Below, piece by piece: positions 37,684 to 52,829 of a DNA stretch of 64,000 nucleotides. Location of the stretch: contig NC_061083.1 of the NCBI RefSeq assembly GCF_021917145.1, positions 1,381,951-1,445,950 of the forward strand. Direction: 5' to 3'. Position 1 is the stretch's first letter. The number at the start of each line of letters is the position of its first letter. Under the pieces are notes generated by a model that saw nothing but the letters and a program-made list of their open reading frames with translations, was not told the origin of the DNA and searched no databases. This DNA comes from Hypomesus transpacificus. Its lineage: Eukaryota > Chordata > Actinopteri > Osmeriformes > Osmeridae. The position numbers were made by a program, and so were the translations under genes.

Positions 37684-37689
37684 TACAAA

Positions 37690-39058
37690 TTCACTCTAAA
37701 CTGCATTACAGTAACTAAATAATGTTTACAGTCCCAGTGACTTGGTGGTCCATATATACACAAATACTGTATATGAGAGCAACAAAAACAATATATTACG
37801 GTGTTAATAAAACATGTTTGGTCGTTACAGACATATGTACACCGTTGACATAACCAACATTAAGCATTCATAAATGGTGTCATGGTCGTTCAGTCTGAGC
37901 AACTGCTTTTATACAAGGAGTAAATTGTCAGTGCTATTCACAATAATATATAAACAATGTAATATATCACAACAAAAGACTTGTCATCATGATTGTACAT
38001 TGTGAATTTTTACTACTCCTCAGGCCAGAACAGATTCACAAATCAGTCATGATCGAGAAACTACAGCAACTCCCTTCACATGTAAATTACGGCCTTGGAT
38101 TAAAACATGAAAGGTAGTGTATACGCAAAGGCCGTAATTCCATCCAGAATGTAATCCAAGTCTTTCCAGATATTTTTGAGACGATGCCTACTTCATGAAC
38201 AGATGATTTGGGCATTGTTGATAATTTGGTTGGAAGAATCACGCCAAAAACTTATTAGTATATGATGAGAATCAAAGTTGAGGGTCAAACATTCTCATAC
38301 ACCGCAGAGAAAGATGAATGATACCACTTCTACCTTATTGAGGCAGAGAGCATTTTATGAATTGTGAGTTGTGGCTCTGAATTTAAGAATTGTCATCATA
38401 AAGCATGTTCAATATACAGATGACTTGGTGTCTTGAATCATACTTTGCATAAGTTAAAAGGAGTAAGGCTAAATAGAGAACCTAAGTTTCCAGTTTTGCA
38501 TGCTAGTTGCATGCACAGGCACCAAGAACCCCCTTGATCTTTACCCCCTTCTATTTACAACTTATCACTGAATCTTTTTTTACAAAAAAAGTTTAAAAAT
38601 AATAATATTTGGTTACAATTATTTAGTAGAACAAAAACGTACATCAACATATACCAAAATAGAAGCCTTCTGTAATGGTTAATATATTTAACAATAATCA
38701 ATACAAATACCACGAATCATACACCCATTATCTTTGATATCAAAGTCTATTTTCTGAAATACTTTCTCTTTATCTTTGCATTTCTATGTAATCTGCATTT
38801 AATCATTTCAATTGCTGCAATGGTTAAAATATCACATGATATGTTGGGTACATAATCGCAACTATGGCTCCCTATCCCCCAAGAGAGCAGATGCACGTCC
38901 CCACAAGAAAAAAAAAGGAAAGGAAATTGGGAGGAAAATACAGATATGGAACAAACACAAAAAGAAGTGGGAGAAAGGCAGGAGATGAGCAGAGCCAACT
39001 TGTCTCAGAGCTTCATGAGGTGGGAGAGGTCTTGTGGTGGTGCTGAGGGTGGAGGTCA
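37690..39058 (-). other. Probable 3' UTR of RAB14
   Basis: AT-rich, repeat-poor sequence following the RAB14 stop on the minus strand. No other coding exon is visible on either strand. Confidence 0.45.
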
Positions 39059-41799
<2,741 letters not shown>

Positions 41800-42417
41800 T
41801 TTATCCCTTAAATATTAAAAGACAATAGTAGAATAGTACAGTACAGTATAAAGTAACCACCTAATCACACAGGCCGCAATCTCAACTACTATAGTAGCCT
41901 ACATAGGCTAAACAGATTTGCTGGACTTGGCAAGCTATCTTAACGTATATTGAAATCTTTTTGGCACTAATCTTGTTAGCTTGAAAGTGATTGTGTTGAC
42001 AATCATAGCACTAGCTAGCTACTAGGTTATATTATATACTATCGCTCTTGCTGTAAACGTTCGCGTTTCATTATATATGCTAGCTCCACTCTTCTTTGAC
42101 AGCTTGCTGCTGGGCTAATATCCTAACGTATGAAGGTGCTTAACTAGCTAACAGGTAAAATGTTCTTAAGCGCATGATAGATCGCTCATGAATTTGATTG
42201 AGATGTTTTTCTCCCGTCTCTTTTCTGACGTTAACAGGCAGCTATGCTAAACTAGCATGGCGTGGATCAAGTCTACTATAGCTAGATGTACAGTGGCTAG
42301 TGGGTTGCCGGATAGGCCACTGATTTTTGCTAGTTATACATTTCTAGAAACATCGAACACGGTGCTATCATTCTTCTATTCAAAATCAAATATCAGACAA
42401 CTCTATATTTGCTTTAC

Positions 42418-42500
42418 CTTGTGATGTTCCTATCTGTCTAACCATGTAATTTGACTTCGTTGTGGTTCAGATTGAGAGAAATCTGCATAGCCCTCCGTGG
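42418..42500 (-). other. rab14: Possible non-coding first exon of RAB14
   Basis: The minus strand has a donor (CATCACAAG|GTAAAGC, exon end at 42418) about 610 bases upstream of the acceptor that precedes the RAB14 ATG exon. The 5' limit given is a guess. Confidence 0.35.
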
Positions 42501-43800
42501 TTTATGTCATCAAGCCCGTGCTAGTCTGAGTCAGGTGAGTTTCATACTACAATTCTGACTAACCTTTTGGGCTGAACGCATTTTTCGTGTTGTTGTTGAT
42601 CGATTAAATAATTATATAGTTTAGTAAGATCTGTTAGCAACCGGTTTGATGATACGTTTTCACAAATGTTTATTTAAATAGTCTTCTCAGGCAAATCACC
42701 TGATAGACCAACTTAGTTGAACCAGATTGTTTAATTGAAAATATCAACCAATCGTGTACGTTTTTGCGCCGCCGAGTGTGAGTCCAATATTTTGCCATTA
42801 CTCAAAATGTTAACTCGACCGGTATTGTCTATGCACAACAGATAATTAGTAACAGTAATTGTAAAATAAGAAACCAAAGCATAGGCTATTAGTATGCAAA
42901 TCCTTAATTCTCATATTGACAGTTAGCTAGCCTATAGCATAATTTCTGGAATTATGGCTTTTGATTTTGGTGTGCCATCCTAATATTTTTCACATTAATT
43001 TAATGGAATACATAATTGTAATTATAGTTAGATCTATTTGTGGCTTTATGGTGGGCCAGTGATATTGATGTGTATTAATTTAAGCAATTGCCAGCTTTCC
43101 TTCCTGCCTTCAGCCACACACAGCAAGTGTTGCTATTAAGTGTGATTATATATACATGTATATATTTTAAAAACTTGTTAAATATTATAATTTGCTCATG
43201 TTGTATAGTAATAGTATCTGAGCTTAAACTAAGTTGAACTGGCTTTATGGAACCAAATTGACTGGAAATGAGTCAGACTTATGAGTTGTAACTGAAAAGC
43301 CAGATGATTTTCAGTTACAACATTCATTGAAAATCAATTATTTGTCCACAATTTATCTTGCCAGAGAATAAAGGTCGTTGAATACATACTGAGTTGAGAA
43401 CAATACCACAACTTGTTTTAATTACAAAACATAGCAATACAACTTCTAATCATGTTAGCTTTGCTAGAGACCAGGGTATGACTTTTCATGCTACCCTAGG
43501 GGAGTTTAAATCTGAATAAAAAAATGAAACTTGAAATAAAACAATAACTTTGTATGATACTAACTTTGTAATGATTAGCCTGGTAATGTGTTCAAACATC
43601 AATCCTCTTACACATGAATCCCCTTTGGACAGGTCCTACATATAAAGTACCATACATACAAAAATGTGTCTTGCTTCAAATATATATGTTATAATTAGGA
43701 GAATTTATCCCTCATCAGATCTAACCAGAATATAAACCTCGAAACATCTTCCCTATACCATTCTTGGTCCATCTCTCTAGAAGGTCTTCTTCACAACCTA
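42500..43800. other. Intergenic region between RAB14 and TTF1
   Basis: AT-rich sequence without coding exons. It should contain the RAB14 promoter and the TTF1 3' end. ATTAAA on the minus strand at about 43417-43422 could serve TTF1. No repeats with clear ends were recognised. Confidence 0.4.
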
Positions 43801-43814
43801 TCTTCATGGGGGAC

Positions 43815-46800
43815 CTATTTGATATTGTCCACCTCGATATCCCCCTCGGTCTCCACACCAAATATTTCAGAGAGAAGGAAGTGGTTGTGGGGTCGCTCAC
43901 TCAAATCCACATCAGCATTCACAGTAGGATCCTTGACCAGGGACTCCAGCACAGGAAGTGTCTTATCATACAGGAAATCAATAATCTCTAAAAAAAGAGA
44001 AACGGAAAATAATCAGTTAACATGTCTTTTTGTTCAGCAGGTTTCTGTTGACATGCATCTGGTAGTAAATAAACGTTCATGAATTTACCACAGAAAGTCA
44101 TATTTTCCCACATAGGCACCCTGGTCACTTTTAGGCGGAAAAACAGCTTCTGCGCATGATATGGAGTCACGTTTCTGCACCATAAGGAACACACCCAGAC
44201 AGTTTAGTCCCTGGCTGAATTAGATCAGTTCACAACCAGGTAGTCAAAACGTAGTATTCAGATAAACTGAGAACATGTTTTACCCAGAGGCTGTAGCAAG
44301 TTCTTCCCAATCAACATCCGCTACATCTTCAACCTGCCTCTCATACAACCTAAAACATGTGTGAAACAGTCCGTCAGCCCATTAAGGTGAAACATTTTGG
44401 TTTAAAAGTTTAACAGATCAACATCTTACAACACATGAAACAATTGTAAACAATCATCAAGTGTTGACAGTCTCTCAGCCACCATGGACTCAAGACAACC
44501 AGTCTAACCCTTACGGTTCCAACCGCACCTTCTGATGAGGTCAACCTTGGCCTGGATACTCTTTGTTCTATTTCGTGTTTGATCCCTCGACACCAACTTC
44601 TGTTTCAGGAAACACATCCTGTAAAGGCAGATAAAAGCAGTTGTAAAACTGTTAGTGTGCAAGTAACTTGCAGTAACTTCCAATAGTGCCATATATTCTC
44701 TCAACTCTCCCATACCCCCCAACCCCAAAACCTTTACCACTTCACTCTGCATTGTGTCCAGGAGCGTGTTTCAACAATTTCGCTAATGCTTTTCCATGGG
44801 ATGCCGTTCATCAGTTTCTCCTTCAGGATGAACTTTTCCCCCGTCTGGCTTTGTAAATCCGGCTCAGTCAGGGTCTGCAGAATGTCCTTCATTGCCTCCA
44901 TAAAACGATCGGTCTCCTCCTGGCTCCAAGAGCCTTTCTGGCTGGCTGATACATACAACTATTACAAACTAGATTTGAAGCAGTTCACATCTAATCCCCC
45001 ATCATCCCAAATTAGGATTACATTCCCATCTCTAAAGTGTAAGGCTACCCACCAATCTGAGAAAAGCGTTTCTCCAGGGCCAAATCACTGCGGTCCATCA
45101 GACTAGAGATAGCTGCCCAGCTGTTGCCGTGCCGCTTTTGGAGTTTCTTCAAATTCCGCAGTTCATCCTTTGTGAATCTTCACAAAGGAAAAAAAGAAAA
45201 AGGTTTAAGTCGTATCGCTCAAGAGATTCAACATGTTCGTGTCCTGTGTTGATGAGGAAACCGATCAAAATAAATGAATTAATCCAACTACTCACTTTCC
45301 TTTGTTTCTGTATTCATGAAACATCCTTCTGCCTCGGGCGTAGACATCACGCCAGGGACGGGGTATTCCTTCAGCTACAATTGATGAAGGAATAGGTGAA
45401 GAATACAGGAGGAGGCACACTACTGACATCTGACAAGCTGGTGGGATTTACTTGAGTAGTTTAAACTACAAGAATGCACGTTTGATACATATGGCATATT
45501 ACAGTGTTTCCTCTATGTTGACATGCCCCACTGCAACAAAACAAATCCTAGAGGAAACACTGCATTAAGTAATTGTAATGTATCAATGCAGACCTAAAAC
45601 AATAACTTTAACAAAAGCTTCTTTTTTTGAAGATTATGAAGAGATTTCAAACAAGTGTTTCTTGTTTGGCTTCCTTAACTGACAAAGTGGTTTACCTATT
45701 TTCTCATAGAACTTGTGATTTATTTTTTGTTTGTTTATAAAGGTTTTCTGAGCTTCGAAGAGTTTAGGGAAGAAGAGGTGGGTGGTGCTCTCAATCCCTG
45801 TCAACGCCAAAAAGTCAAGCACGTTCTCCTGCAACCTCTTGTTCTCAGGGGCTGTGAACCGACCAGACCGGAGAGGAATACCTTGGAGTAACAGGGAACA
45901 GTTTAGTCGCATACACAGCTGAAAGCTTAGTGCTAGCAAAAAAAGGTTCGGTAAACATTATGGTCTGGTTTTGAGAAAAATCTGAGGATACACAACATGA
46001 AATGTACCACCATACAATCAAAATGTCCTTTTCCGTGAGAGAACTGACCTTGGCTTTTGAATGCTTTAAACCTAGCCAGGTCACCAATAAGGAGGCGTCG
46101 GATGACATCTGGACGTCTGGACTCGATGTTTGGAATAAACTCCTTCAACTCCTCCATAAGCCGCTGCATTTCCCTAGGGCAGGGTAAGGGAACAAACCAT
46201 ATTTTTGAAAGCGAGCAAGGAACATTTTAAATAACTGCCTTGTCCATGAGATGTTAACTATCAAAACACATTTGTAAACTACTCACTCTGAGATGGAATT
46301 CCTGGTGTCCTCTATTTCTTCTCTTCTGCTGCGGAGGGAATCCTCCCCAGTCTTGGTGTCTGGCACTTCTGGACCCAAACAATTTTCTGCAGTCTCTGTA
46401 CTCCTATCCAACTTTGTCTTTTTAGTTTTTCTTTTGGCCTCTTTTGTCTTCCTTTTGGCCTCTCTCTCATTTTCCAATGCCACATTCTCTTCATTCTGGT
46501 CGGATTCCCACATCTCTCCACCATCTGATATGGTGGTCGACTCTGGGGGACCATAATGCTGCTCTGTTCTTCGCTTCTTCACTTTCGGTTTCATGTCCGG
46601 ATTTGGACCACTGGACTTGATACAGTGTTTTGCTGTTGTAAGTGTTGCAGTCTCTAGACTACTGTCTGTGTTGTGTTCTGTTGGATGAGCAGTTGCATGG
46701 TCCTCCCCTCTCGCCTCGGGCTCTGTAGATCGGATTTTCCTCCGTCGTTTCTTCCTCTTGATCAGTTCAGGGACATCCTCTGAACCGTCTTGGTTCACCG

Positions 46801-47206
46801 TTTTAATATTCTCCAACATATCTGGTTCAGGAGCGGTCAAGTCCACTTCCTGTTCAGGTTGCTTTTTGTCATGTTTCTTTTTCTTTTGTCTACAGATATG
46901 TTCTCTATCATCCTGGGTTACCTTGGTTATAATGAGGTCTGGGTTGTCTACAGTCACAGTGTGGCTACCAGGACCCAGGCTGGTGGTGGAAGGGCTGCAT
47001 TCCTCATGCACCGAAAGGTCATCACACTTTTTTTTCTTCTTTTTCTTCTTCTTCCCAGCTAAACGTGTCTCTGTTTGTTCTGTGAGTGGGTGTTCAGTGT
47101 CTTCAAATGAAAGGGGTGATGTTTGAGACATCTCAATCAGTAAGGAACTATCCTTCGACTTCTTCTGTCCAAAAACTCCTGGACAGTTGGTGGTGCCGCC
47201 TACCAT
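43815..47206 (-). CDS. ttf1: Transcription termination factor 1 (RNA polymerase I), ten coding exons
   Basis: Nucleolar Myb-type DNA-binding protein that stops RNA polymerase I at rDNA terminators. Coding exons (minus): 47206-46287, 46173-46049, 45881-45696, 45374-45296, 45177-45053, 44945-44738, 44618-44529, 44349-44284, 44174-44089, 43987-43815. They join in frame to 685 aa. The first exon encodes a charged, low-complexity N-terminal half with nine consecutive Lys (52-60) and further basic clusters (KRKKRRRK), typical of nucleolar targeting. The C-terminal half holds the conserved FTAPENKRLQENVLDFLALTG region and Myb/SANT repeats: FTKDELRNLKKLQKRHGNSW and GSWSQEETDRFMEAM ending RSWTQCRVKW. 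I chose the ATG at 47206, because the slightly longer open frame starts at TTG. An upstream acceptor at 47224 and a donor at 47600 (exon end 47601) indicate a non-coding first exon. Confidence 0.93.
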
Positions 47207-47600
47207 GTTCAAGACTCCTCACACTGCACAACGGAAATGTAATTTATAAACGTTTTTTAATTTGCCATACGCTATTCCAAATAATATCATCGCTAAAGAA
47301 AACCAACTTCCAGAGGACGAACATTAACCAGTTCAATAACGTGACTTCGGAAATATTTTAGCTAGCTCTACGACTTTGCATTCCTTGATTTGCCAAGTTA
47401 CGCTATTGATTTAATCGCTAGCAACATTTTTGAATCGTTAGTACTGTAGCTACCTGCTAACGAAAAGTAGCTTCCAGAGTACAATCATTAACTAGTGTGA
47501 TTTGCAACCTAAATATGACAGCTATTTGAACGGAATGCAACATATATTATAGCTATGGGATACGATTTCAAGAGTGAAAACAAGAAGAGCACTCTCTTAC

Positions 47601-47660
47601 CAAACCGAAGTGAAATGCACATGGACTTCTTTTTTGAATGGAGGCGGCTTCAACCGGAAG
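47601..47660 (-). other. ttf1: Probable non-coding first exon of TTF1
   Basis: The minus strand has a strong donor (CGGTTTG|GTAAGAG) 377 bases upstream of the acceptor preceding the TTF1 ATG exon. The 5' limit is approximate; no TATA box is seen. Confidence 0.45.
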
Positions 47661-47699
47661 CTTGTCTCACTCTCTTTGCTTAAACTCTCCACTGACATC

Positions 47700-48326
47700 T
47701 AGGGCAGAGGATGTCATGTGTGGGGTCCGTCCGATTAGAATTAGCATGTGTTCCATTCTCTATAATGCCCCACAGACTAGCATATCCCATGAAGTTAGTT
47801 AGCTTTCATCCAGCGACTGTAGTCTTTTATACGCTACAACATCTTCCTATCTACAATAGCTACACTCACCATGGTAGCCTGTAAATTATTATCAGGGGCC
47901 GTTAGGAAATAATTCAGACTGAGCGTACACAAACACATACACATATGAAACGTTCACACATCTATACTACTGAAAACTCACATCCACATAAGTGAAATGC
48001 TTGCATCGACACATGAAACTCACATGTGAAATGTTCACACACGCATTCAAGAGCTCACGTAAGCGGGGATGCAAACCAATGATTGTAAAAATTCAAGGAT
48101 ACAAACACTCAGGATGCAGTTGCACATTTAAAACACCAGATGGCACCAGCACGGTAAAAAGGCTACAATGATGCATGCATCAACATATTTTCAATAATTT
48201 TCGTATTAAATCGTAAACTTGAACTGTGTAGCCTACAACATATTGAAGAGAAGGGCTTTTCTAATTATATAATTGTATGCGTGATTTAAAGAAATTCATC
48301 CATTATCAAAAAGATTTCAAACAGCG
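47700..48326. other. Intergenic region upstream of TTF1
   Basis: No gene seen. Around 47.93-48.06 kb there is a CA-rich patch with recurring 'cacacat' and 'catatgaaacgttcacaca'-like wording. Nothing else stands out. Confidence 0.4.
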
Positions 48327-48328
48327 TA

Positions 48329-49323
48329 GGGGAGACTGGGGACAGTCGCAACAAGGGACAGTTGCAACAAGTCTCTTTACTCCAATCAGAAACATGCTAG
48401 AGTGATGACACTCATACTGCACATGCACAGTTAGACCCCTCCCCCCACCAAGAAGACAGAACACATATTCAACATCTGCTGCTGCATTCATTGAACAAAA
48501 CTTGTTTTGGAGGTATGAAAGTAAATTTTTTCATGAGCTGTATTTTTGTCATACTGTCCTGACCTTTTGTATGAATTAATCAAAACTTACTTAGTTTGAA
48601 TTATTGTTTTGTTGACTTCTAAGTGAGATGGTTAGCATGTGTCAAGGTCAGTGTGCCTAGCCAGCACAGAATGTTCTGTCATGGCTTATAGGGTTGGGGA
48701 CGGTTGCAACCGTTCCCAAGCTAAGCATCCATATCAAAACAGACCACACAACAGTATTTTTCAACATGAACAAGTCAATATTTTGGAACGAGCATCAGAT
48801 TGCAAATGTTCAATTCTTCCTGTCTGACACTGAAATATGGATCGAATAGCATCTGTAACACCTGCACACTGAATCTATGTAGGCCTATGTTCTACACAAA
48901 CAAAACTCAATAACTGTTATTTGATCAATATTACTAAATAAAATACAATAGGGCTTAATATTATTGTATAAATAAATAATACTTTAATAATAAAGTAAAT
49001 AAGTTAATATTTTCAGAATTCTATGCTCATTGAGACAAAAAGCTAAAGTTAATTAGTGAAATTTAAGGTATTTTTAACATGTTGCAACTGTCCCTGACTT
49101 GTGTTGCAGCTGTCCCCTGGGTTGGGGTCAATTGCAACATCTGGCTTCTTCCATTCAAAAATATACTTTGAACGATATGTCATATGTAATCATCTTTAAA
49201 TGGTATGGGTAATTAGCAGACAGAAGCAAGTTTAATATATACAAATTTGGTTGGTGTAGTCTAAATGGTCTCTGAGTAACTGAGAGAATTGCAAAAAGTG
49301 TTGCAACTGTCCCCAGTCTCCCC
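48329..49323. mobile_element. Mariner-type MITE with TA target duplication
   Basis: The left end GGGGAGACTGGGGACAGTCG and the right end ...CTGTCCCCAGTCTCCCC are near-perfect inverted repeats of about 24 bp, flanked by TA on both sides (48327-48328 and 49324-49325). The 995-bp interior has no transposase frame but several extra copies of GTTGCAAC near GGGGACAG-type sequence. TA flanks and these ends fit a Tc1/mariner-superfamily non-autonomous element. Confidence 0.82.
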
Positions 49324-50820
49324 TAAAACTTAATTTTCAACTACTTTTATTAGCGACAAGATAGGAAAACGTGTATAAAACAAACTTCATTTCCACAATC
49401 AAATCGGCCAAACAAGTAATAGATATTTAGGTAGGGTACTTAAGTTTCAAAAAACGAGGCTATACAGTAGCCTACTACTGCGGTCAGAATAGCTCACTGA
49501 TCGTATCATTTTGTCAGAAACTCGCGTTACTCTAAAACGTTTTGACTTTTAGTTGACAAAATGGACAACACATTATTAAAGAAACTTAATTCATGCTACA
49601 AACCTGCCATAGCTTCTCCATCCAAACCCGGCCGAGTGCAGCAATTTATGGCCAGTGTGGATTGCATTAAAACAAATGGACTGAAAATGTTAAGAAAAAC
49701 TCATATCGTGATATATAGCCTACCGTTACAAAAATATATCGTGATGTAAATTTAGGAAAGGCCCTGTTAACGGCTATCATCTAGTAAATAGGTCAATAAA
49801 CCCTGTGGTGTAATTGTATCATTAAAAGTCCGAGGTCAGAAGAATTTGCCTTTATCTGTTTATTCTTGCAGCAAGGAGGAGCAGATCTAAAACAGTACCA
49901 AAGTGATGTCTGTAATAGAAAGGCTCTCTGAAAACGACATGACTGAGCACTCTTTTATACAGTAGTTCCAGACAGTTACATAATCAGTTCAATACTTCAT
50001 GTCTATCAAAAGGGGCACTCCACATTATGCAAGAAAACTAAAAGGAAACAGGTTGCAGCACTTAATACAGATTGTCAACACCAGAGCTTAGACAAGAAAA
50101 ATGAAATTGTGTTGAAGAATCACTGCTGTGTGGGCAAAACAACCAGGGTCAAACAGTTAAATTTGTTATATGTATGGTCAGCAAGCAGAAACTTAAGTCT
50201 TAGGCCAAAAGGTTAATCTAGCTTTACAAAAGTTAAAACCTAAACAATAATTGTTTTAGGCCTAAGAATATGATAGACATCTTTATAAAAAAAGTATTTT
50301 CTATTACAACCCTTTAGTTTCAGAAACATCCAGTTTGGCCCTTTACTTGCAAAAGTAAAAACAGAGAAGTGTTTCCGTATTACTCAACAATGGATGAAGA
50401 TCAGTTTGCATTGGACGACTAATCATCAAATTCAAATCAAATGTATTTGTATAGCCGTTTTTACAAGCAATGTAACAGAGGGATTGACACACGCCTGTAG
50501 AACTACCCCTCAACCAACCTAAACCCTCAAGGAAGACAAGGAAAATTTGAGAAAAAAAAACAAACAAAACCATGGGAGGAGCAGTTCAGTGCTCCCCTCC
50601 TGCAACAGTTGGTGAAAGAGAGGTGCAGAACACAGGCTGTTACATCCCTCACCCGTTTGCATGTGTGTTCTGTCTTGTGTGTTTGTTAAGTGTTACGGCT
50701 TTTCCCCCTAGACAAGGTTCGTAACACAGGCTCGTACCAGTCATACATCAATTAAAGTTAGATGACAAAATGGAAGAAACTTTGGGAGATAGCAGTCTAA
50801 CGGCAGAGGGTTTGGGATTT

Positions 50821-50826
50821 TTTATT
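50821..50826 (-). terminator. Poly(A) signal of zinc-finger gene 1
   Basis: AATAAA on the minus strand, 82 bases after the stop codon at 50908. The matching place in copy 2 reads differently, so that gene must end elsewhere (AATAAA at 53223-53228 is possible). Confidence 0.5.
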
Positions 50827-50907
50827 GTACGCCGGTAGTTTTTCCAGCTGTGGGTCAAAGAGAAGTGCTTTCAGGTTGTGACTGCTGGGACAGCTTGGTC
50901 CCGGACA

Positions 50908-51513
50908 TCACTTCTTTGGGGTTTTTCTATTGTGAACATGCAGGTGACTCTTCAGCTGGCCATTTGTTTTACCTGAATAGTCACAGAGTTCACAGCTGTA
51001 GGGCTTCTCTCCAGTGTGGATCCTGCTGTGCACTGTTAGATTGCTAGCATGGCTAAAGGTTTTACCACAGAGGTAACAGACGTAGGGCTTCTCTCCAGTG
51101 TGGATCATGCGGTGAGTTCTGAAATGGCCAGCGTGGCTAAAGGTTTTACCACAGAGGTCACAGCTGTAGGGCTTTTCTCCAGTGTGGACCCTGCTGTGAA
51201 TTGTTAAATTGGTAACATGCCTAAAGGTTTTACCACAGAGGTCACAAATGTGTGGCTTCTCTCCAGTGTGGATCCTGCGGTGAGTTCTCAAAGTGGAAGC
51301 ATGGCTAAAGGTTTTACCACAGAGGTCGCAGCTGTAGGGATTTACTCCAGTGTGTATTCTGCGGTGATCTGTGAAAATGCTAGCATGGGTAAAGGTTTTT
51401 CCACAGAGGTCACAGCTGTAGGGCTTCTCTCCAGTGTGGATCCTCATGTGGTTTTTGAGGCTAGTGGATGAGGAAAGGCTCTTCCCACATGCATCACAGT
51501 GATGTGTGTCCAT
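50908..51513 (-). CDS. C2H2 zinc-finger protein 1, seven fingers
   Basis: 201-aa protein that is almost entirely C2H2 zinc fingers, a likely sequence-specific nuclear DNA-binding factor. Seven fingers with TGEKP linkers: the first ([21 protein letters not shown], 51495 downwards) and last ([21 protein letters not shown]) differ from the middle five, which share CDLCGKTF or CYLCGKTF. No KRAB, SCAN or BTB domain is visible. The ATG at 51513 is preceded two codons upstream by an in-frame TGA, so it begins the exon's coding part. Two leader exons can be proposed from donors at about 51993 (AAG|GTACGTAC) and 52236 (AAAG|GTACGTGC). It is a tandem paralogue of the gene at 53646-54503. I cannot assign an orthologue. 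Confidence 0.88.
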   Translation of the reverse strand: MDTHHCDACGKSLSSSTSLKNHMRIHTGEKPYSCDLCGKTFTHASIFTDHRRIHTGVNPYSCDLCGKTFSHASTLRTHRRIHTGEKPHICDLCGKTFRHVTNLTIHSRVHTGEKPYSCDLCGKTFSHAGHFRTHRMIHTGEKPYVCYLCGKTFSHASNLTVHSRIHTGEKPYSCELCDYSGKTNGQLKSHLHVHNRKTPKK

Positions 51514-51979
51514 TACTCAGCTTTCTCTTTGCACTCTGTCTAGTCTCCCTGTATCCTGTCTTGTATCTAGTCTCTGGAAGCTTGTTTTTCTCTCTGGTTG
51601 ATCCTCTGTCTGGTTACTGCTGTTTCTAGTTGAGACTTTCAATTGTTGAGTCTCTCTGGTCGAGTCTCTGTAGTCTCTCTGGAGCCTTAAGGTGTCCCTC
51701 TGTCTAATCTCCGCCCATGATCAAGTATGATTGGCCAGTAAGGGATCTGGAAGAAACAGTTCTAAGTTAATGAGAACTCAGCTTTAACATATAAAATAAC
51801 TATTTTGTCCGTGTCCATTTTGCAAATGTAATGTTGATCATTTGGTGAGGTGTATGTTTCTCAAGGGGGGGTTCACAATGACTGAAGAGATAGTGTGCTG
51901 GATTCTCTAGCCTATGGCTGCAGTGGGAACATTCCGTAATTTATTTATTTTGTTGTAACTATCTGTTTGTTAAGTGCTG

Positions 51980-52340
51980 CCTACGAGGTACGTACCTTGA
52001 GACTCACAAAACTGTCTGCATCTGAATTACAAAAAAATTATATTACATTCACTTTTCACAACGTACTAACATACCGGTAGTGCTATCTCCATTATAGACA
52101 AATCTGGCTAACAACACAATGGACGTAAAGCTAGCTAGCTAGCTAGCAAGCACCGAAATTAAAATAAAACCAAGCACACAGTCGCAAATCCTGGCTACAA
52201 CGTCAAAAGCCAGGCATATGACGATATTGCACGTACCTTTCTAGTTGTTGGAACTGCAACAGAGCTTTGATATTTAAATACATTAGGTCTCAAAATGTTA
52301 AACCGTAGGGACACTTCACTTAAAGTATCTCCATGATAAA
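51980..52340 (-). other. 5' leader region of zinc-finger gene 1
   Basis: Contains two donor-like sequences on the minus strand (CTCAAG|GTACGTACC, and AGAAAG|GTACGTGC near 52236) and a GCTA/CTAG tandem patch (about 52132-52147). It is clearly homologous to 61120-61440, which supports it as the shared promoter/leader of this gene pair. Confidence 0.6.
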
Positions 52341-52829
52341 CTGCAAATGTTTACTCTTCGACAGGTCTGCAAACGCCTTTTGTAAATATATTTTAATCGT
52401 TGTCACAAATCGAGGCGATCGGCTCTAATTTTAACTGACTAGTTAAACTTTCTCTTCATTTGGGGAGACCAAAGTTCTCTGCTATCTTGCATCTGCTGTG
52501 TTGCTAAATCAGTTTGATCTTACCAGCTATATATTGTAATAGTGAATCATGAAAATATTCAATTTGCAGATTTTATAAGCCTATACAGCAGATTCTCAAC
52601 TAACTATCAAAGCGTAATTAGTAATCGAAACCTTAAAACTTAAGGGAATAGAATTGTGAAATGTTTATTGTATAGCAAAATGTTACCACTAGCTTACTAC
52701 TAATCAGGACCGGCCCACCGGATATTCGCCCAGTGCTACTGATGAGCCAATCCGGGCCGCTACTACTGAACAACGTTTTCTGATCCCATAAAAGTTGCCT
52801 ACTGTTAAACGCAACATGTTTTTCTGTGG

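Larger units (their letters stand above)
49560..52350 (-). repeat. Zinc-finger duplication unit, copy 1
   Basis: This block, from the 3' flank through the zinc-finger ORF to the 5' leader exons, is homologous to 52830-54750 (body and 3' flank) and to 61120-61440 (5' leader). Shared stretches include 'gatatatagcctaccgttac' in the 3' flank, the same 3' UTR wording before the stop, and 'atgatcaagtatgattggcc' just upstream of the ORF. Confidence 0.85.

Noticed and set aside
46758-47126. Plus-strand ORF with a Phe-rich stretch
   Set aside because: Antisense of the lysine-rich TTF1 exon.
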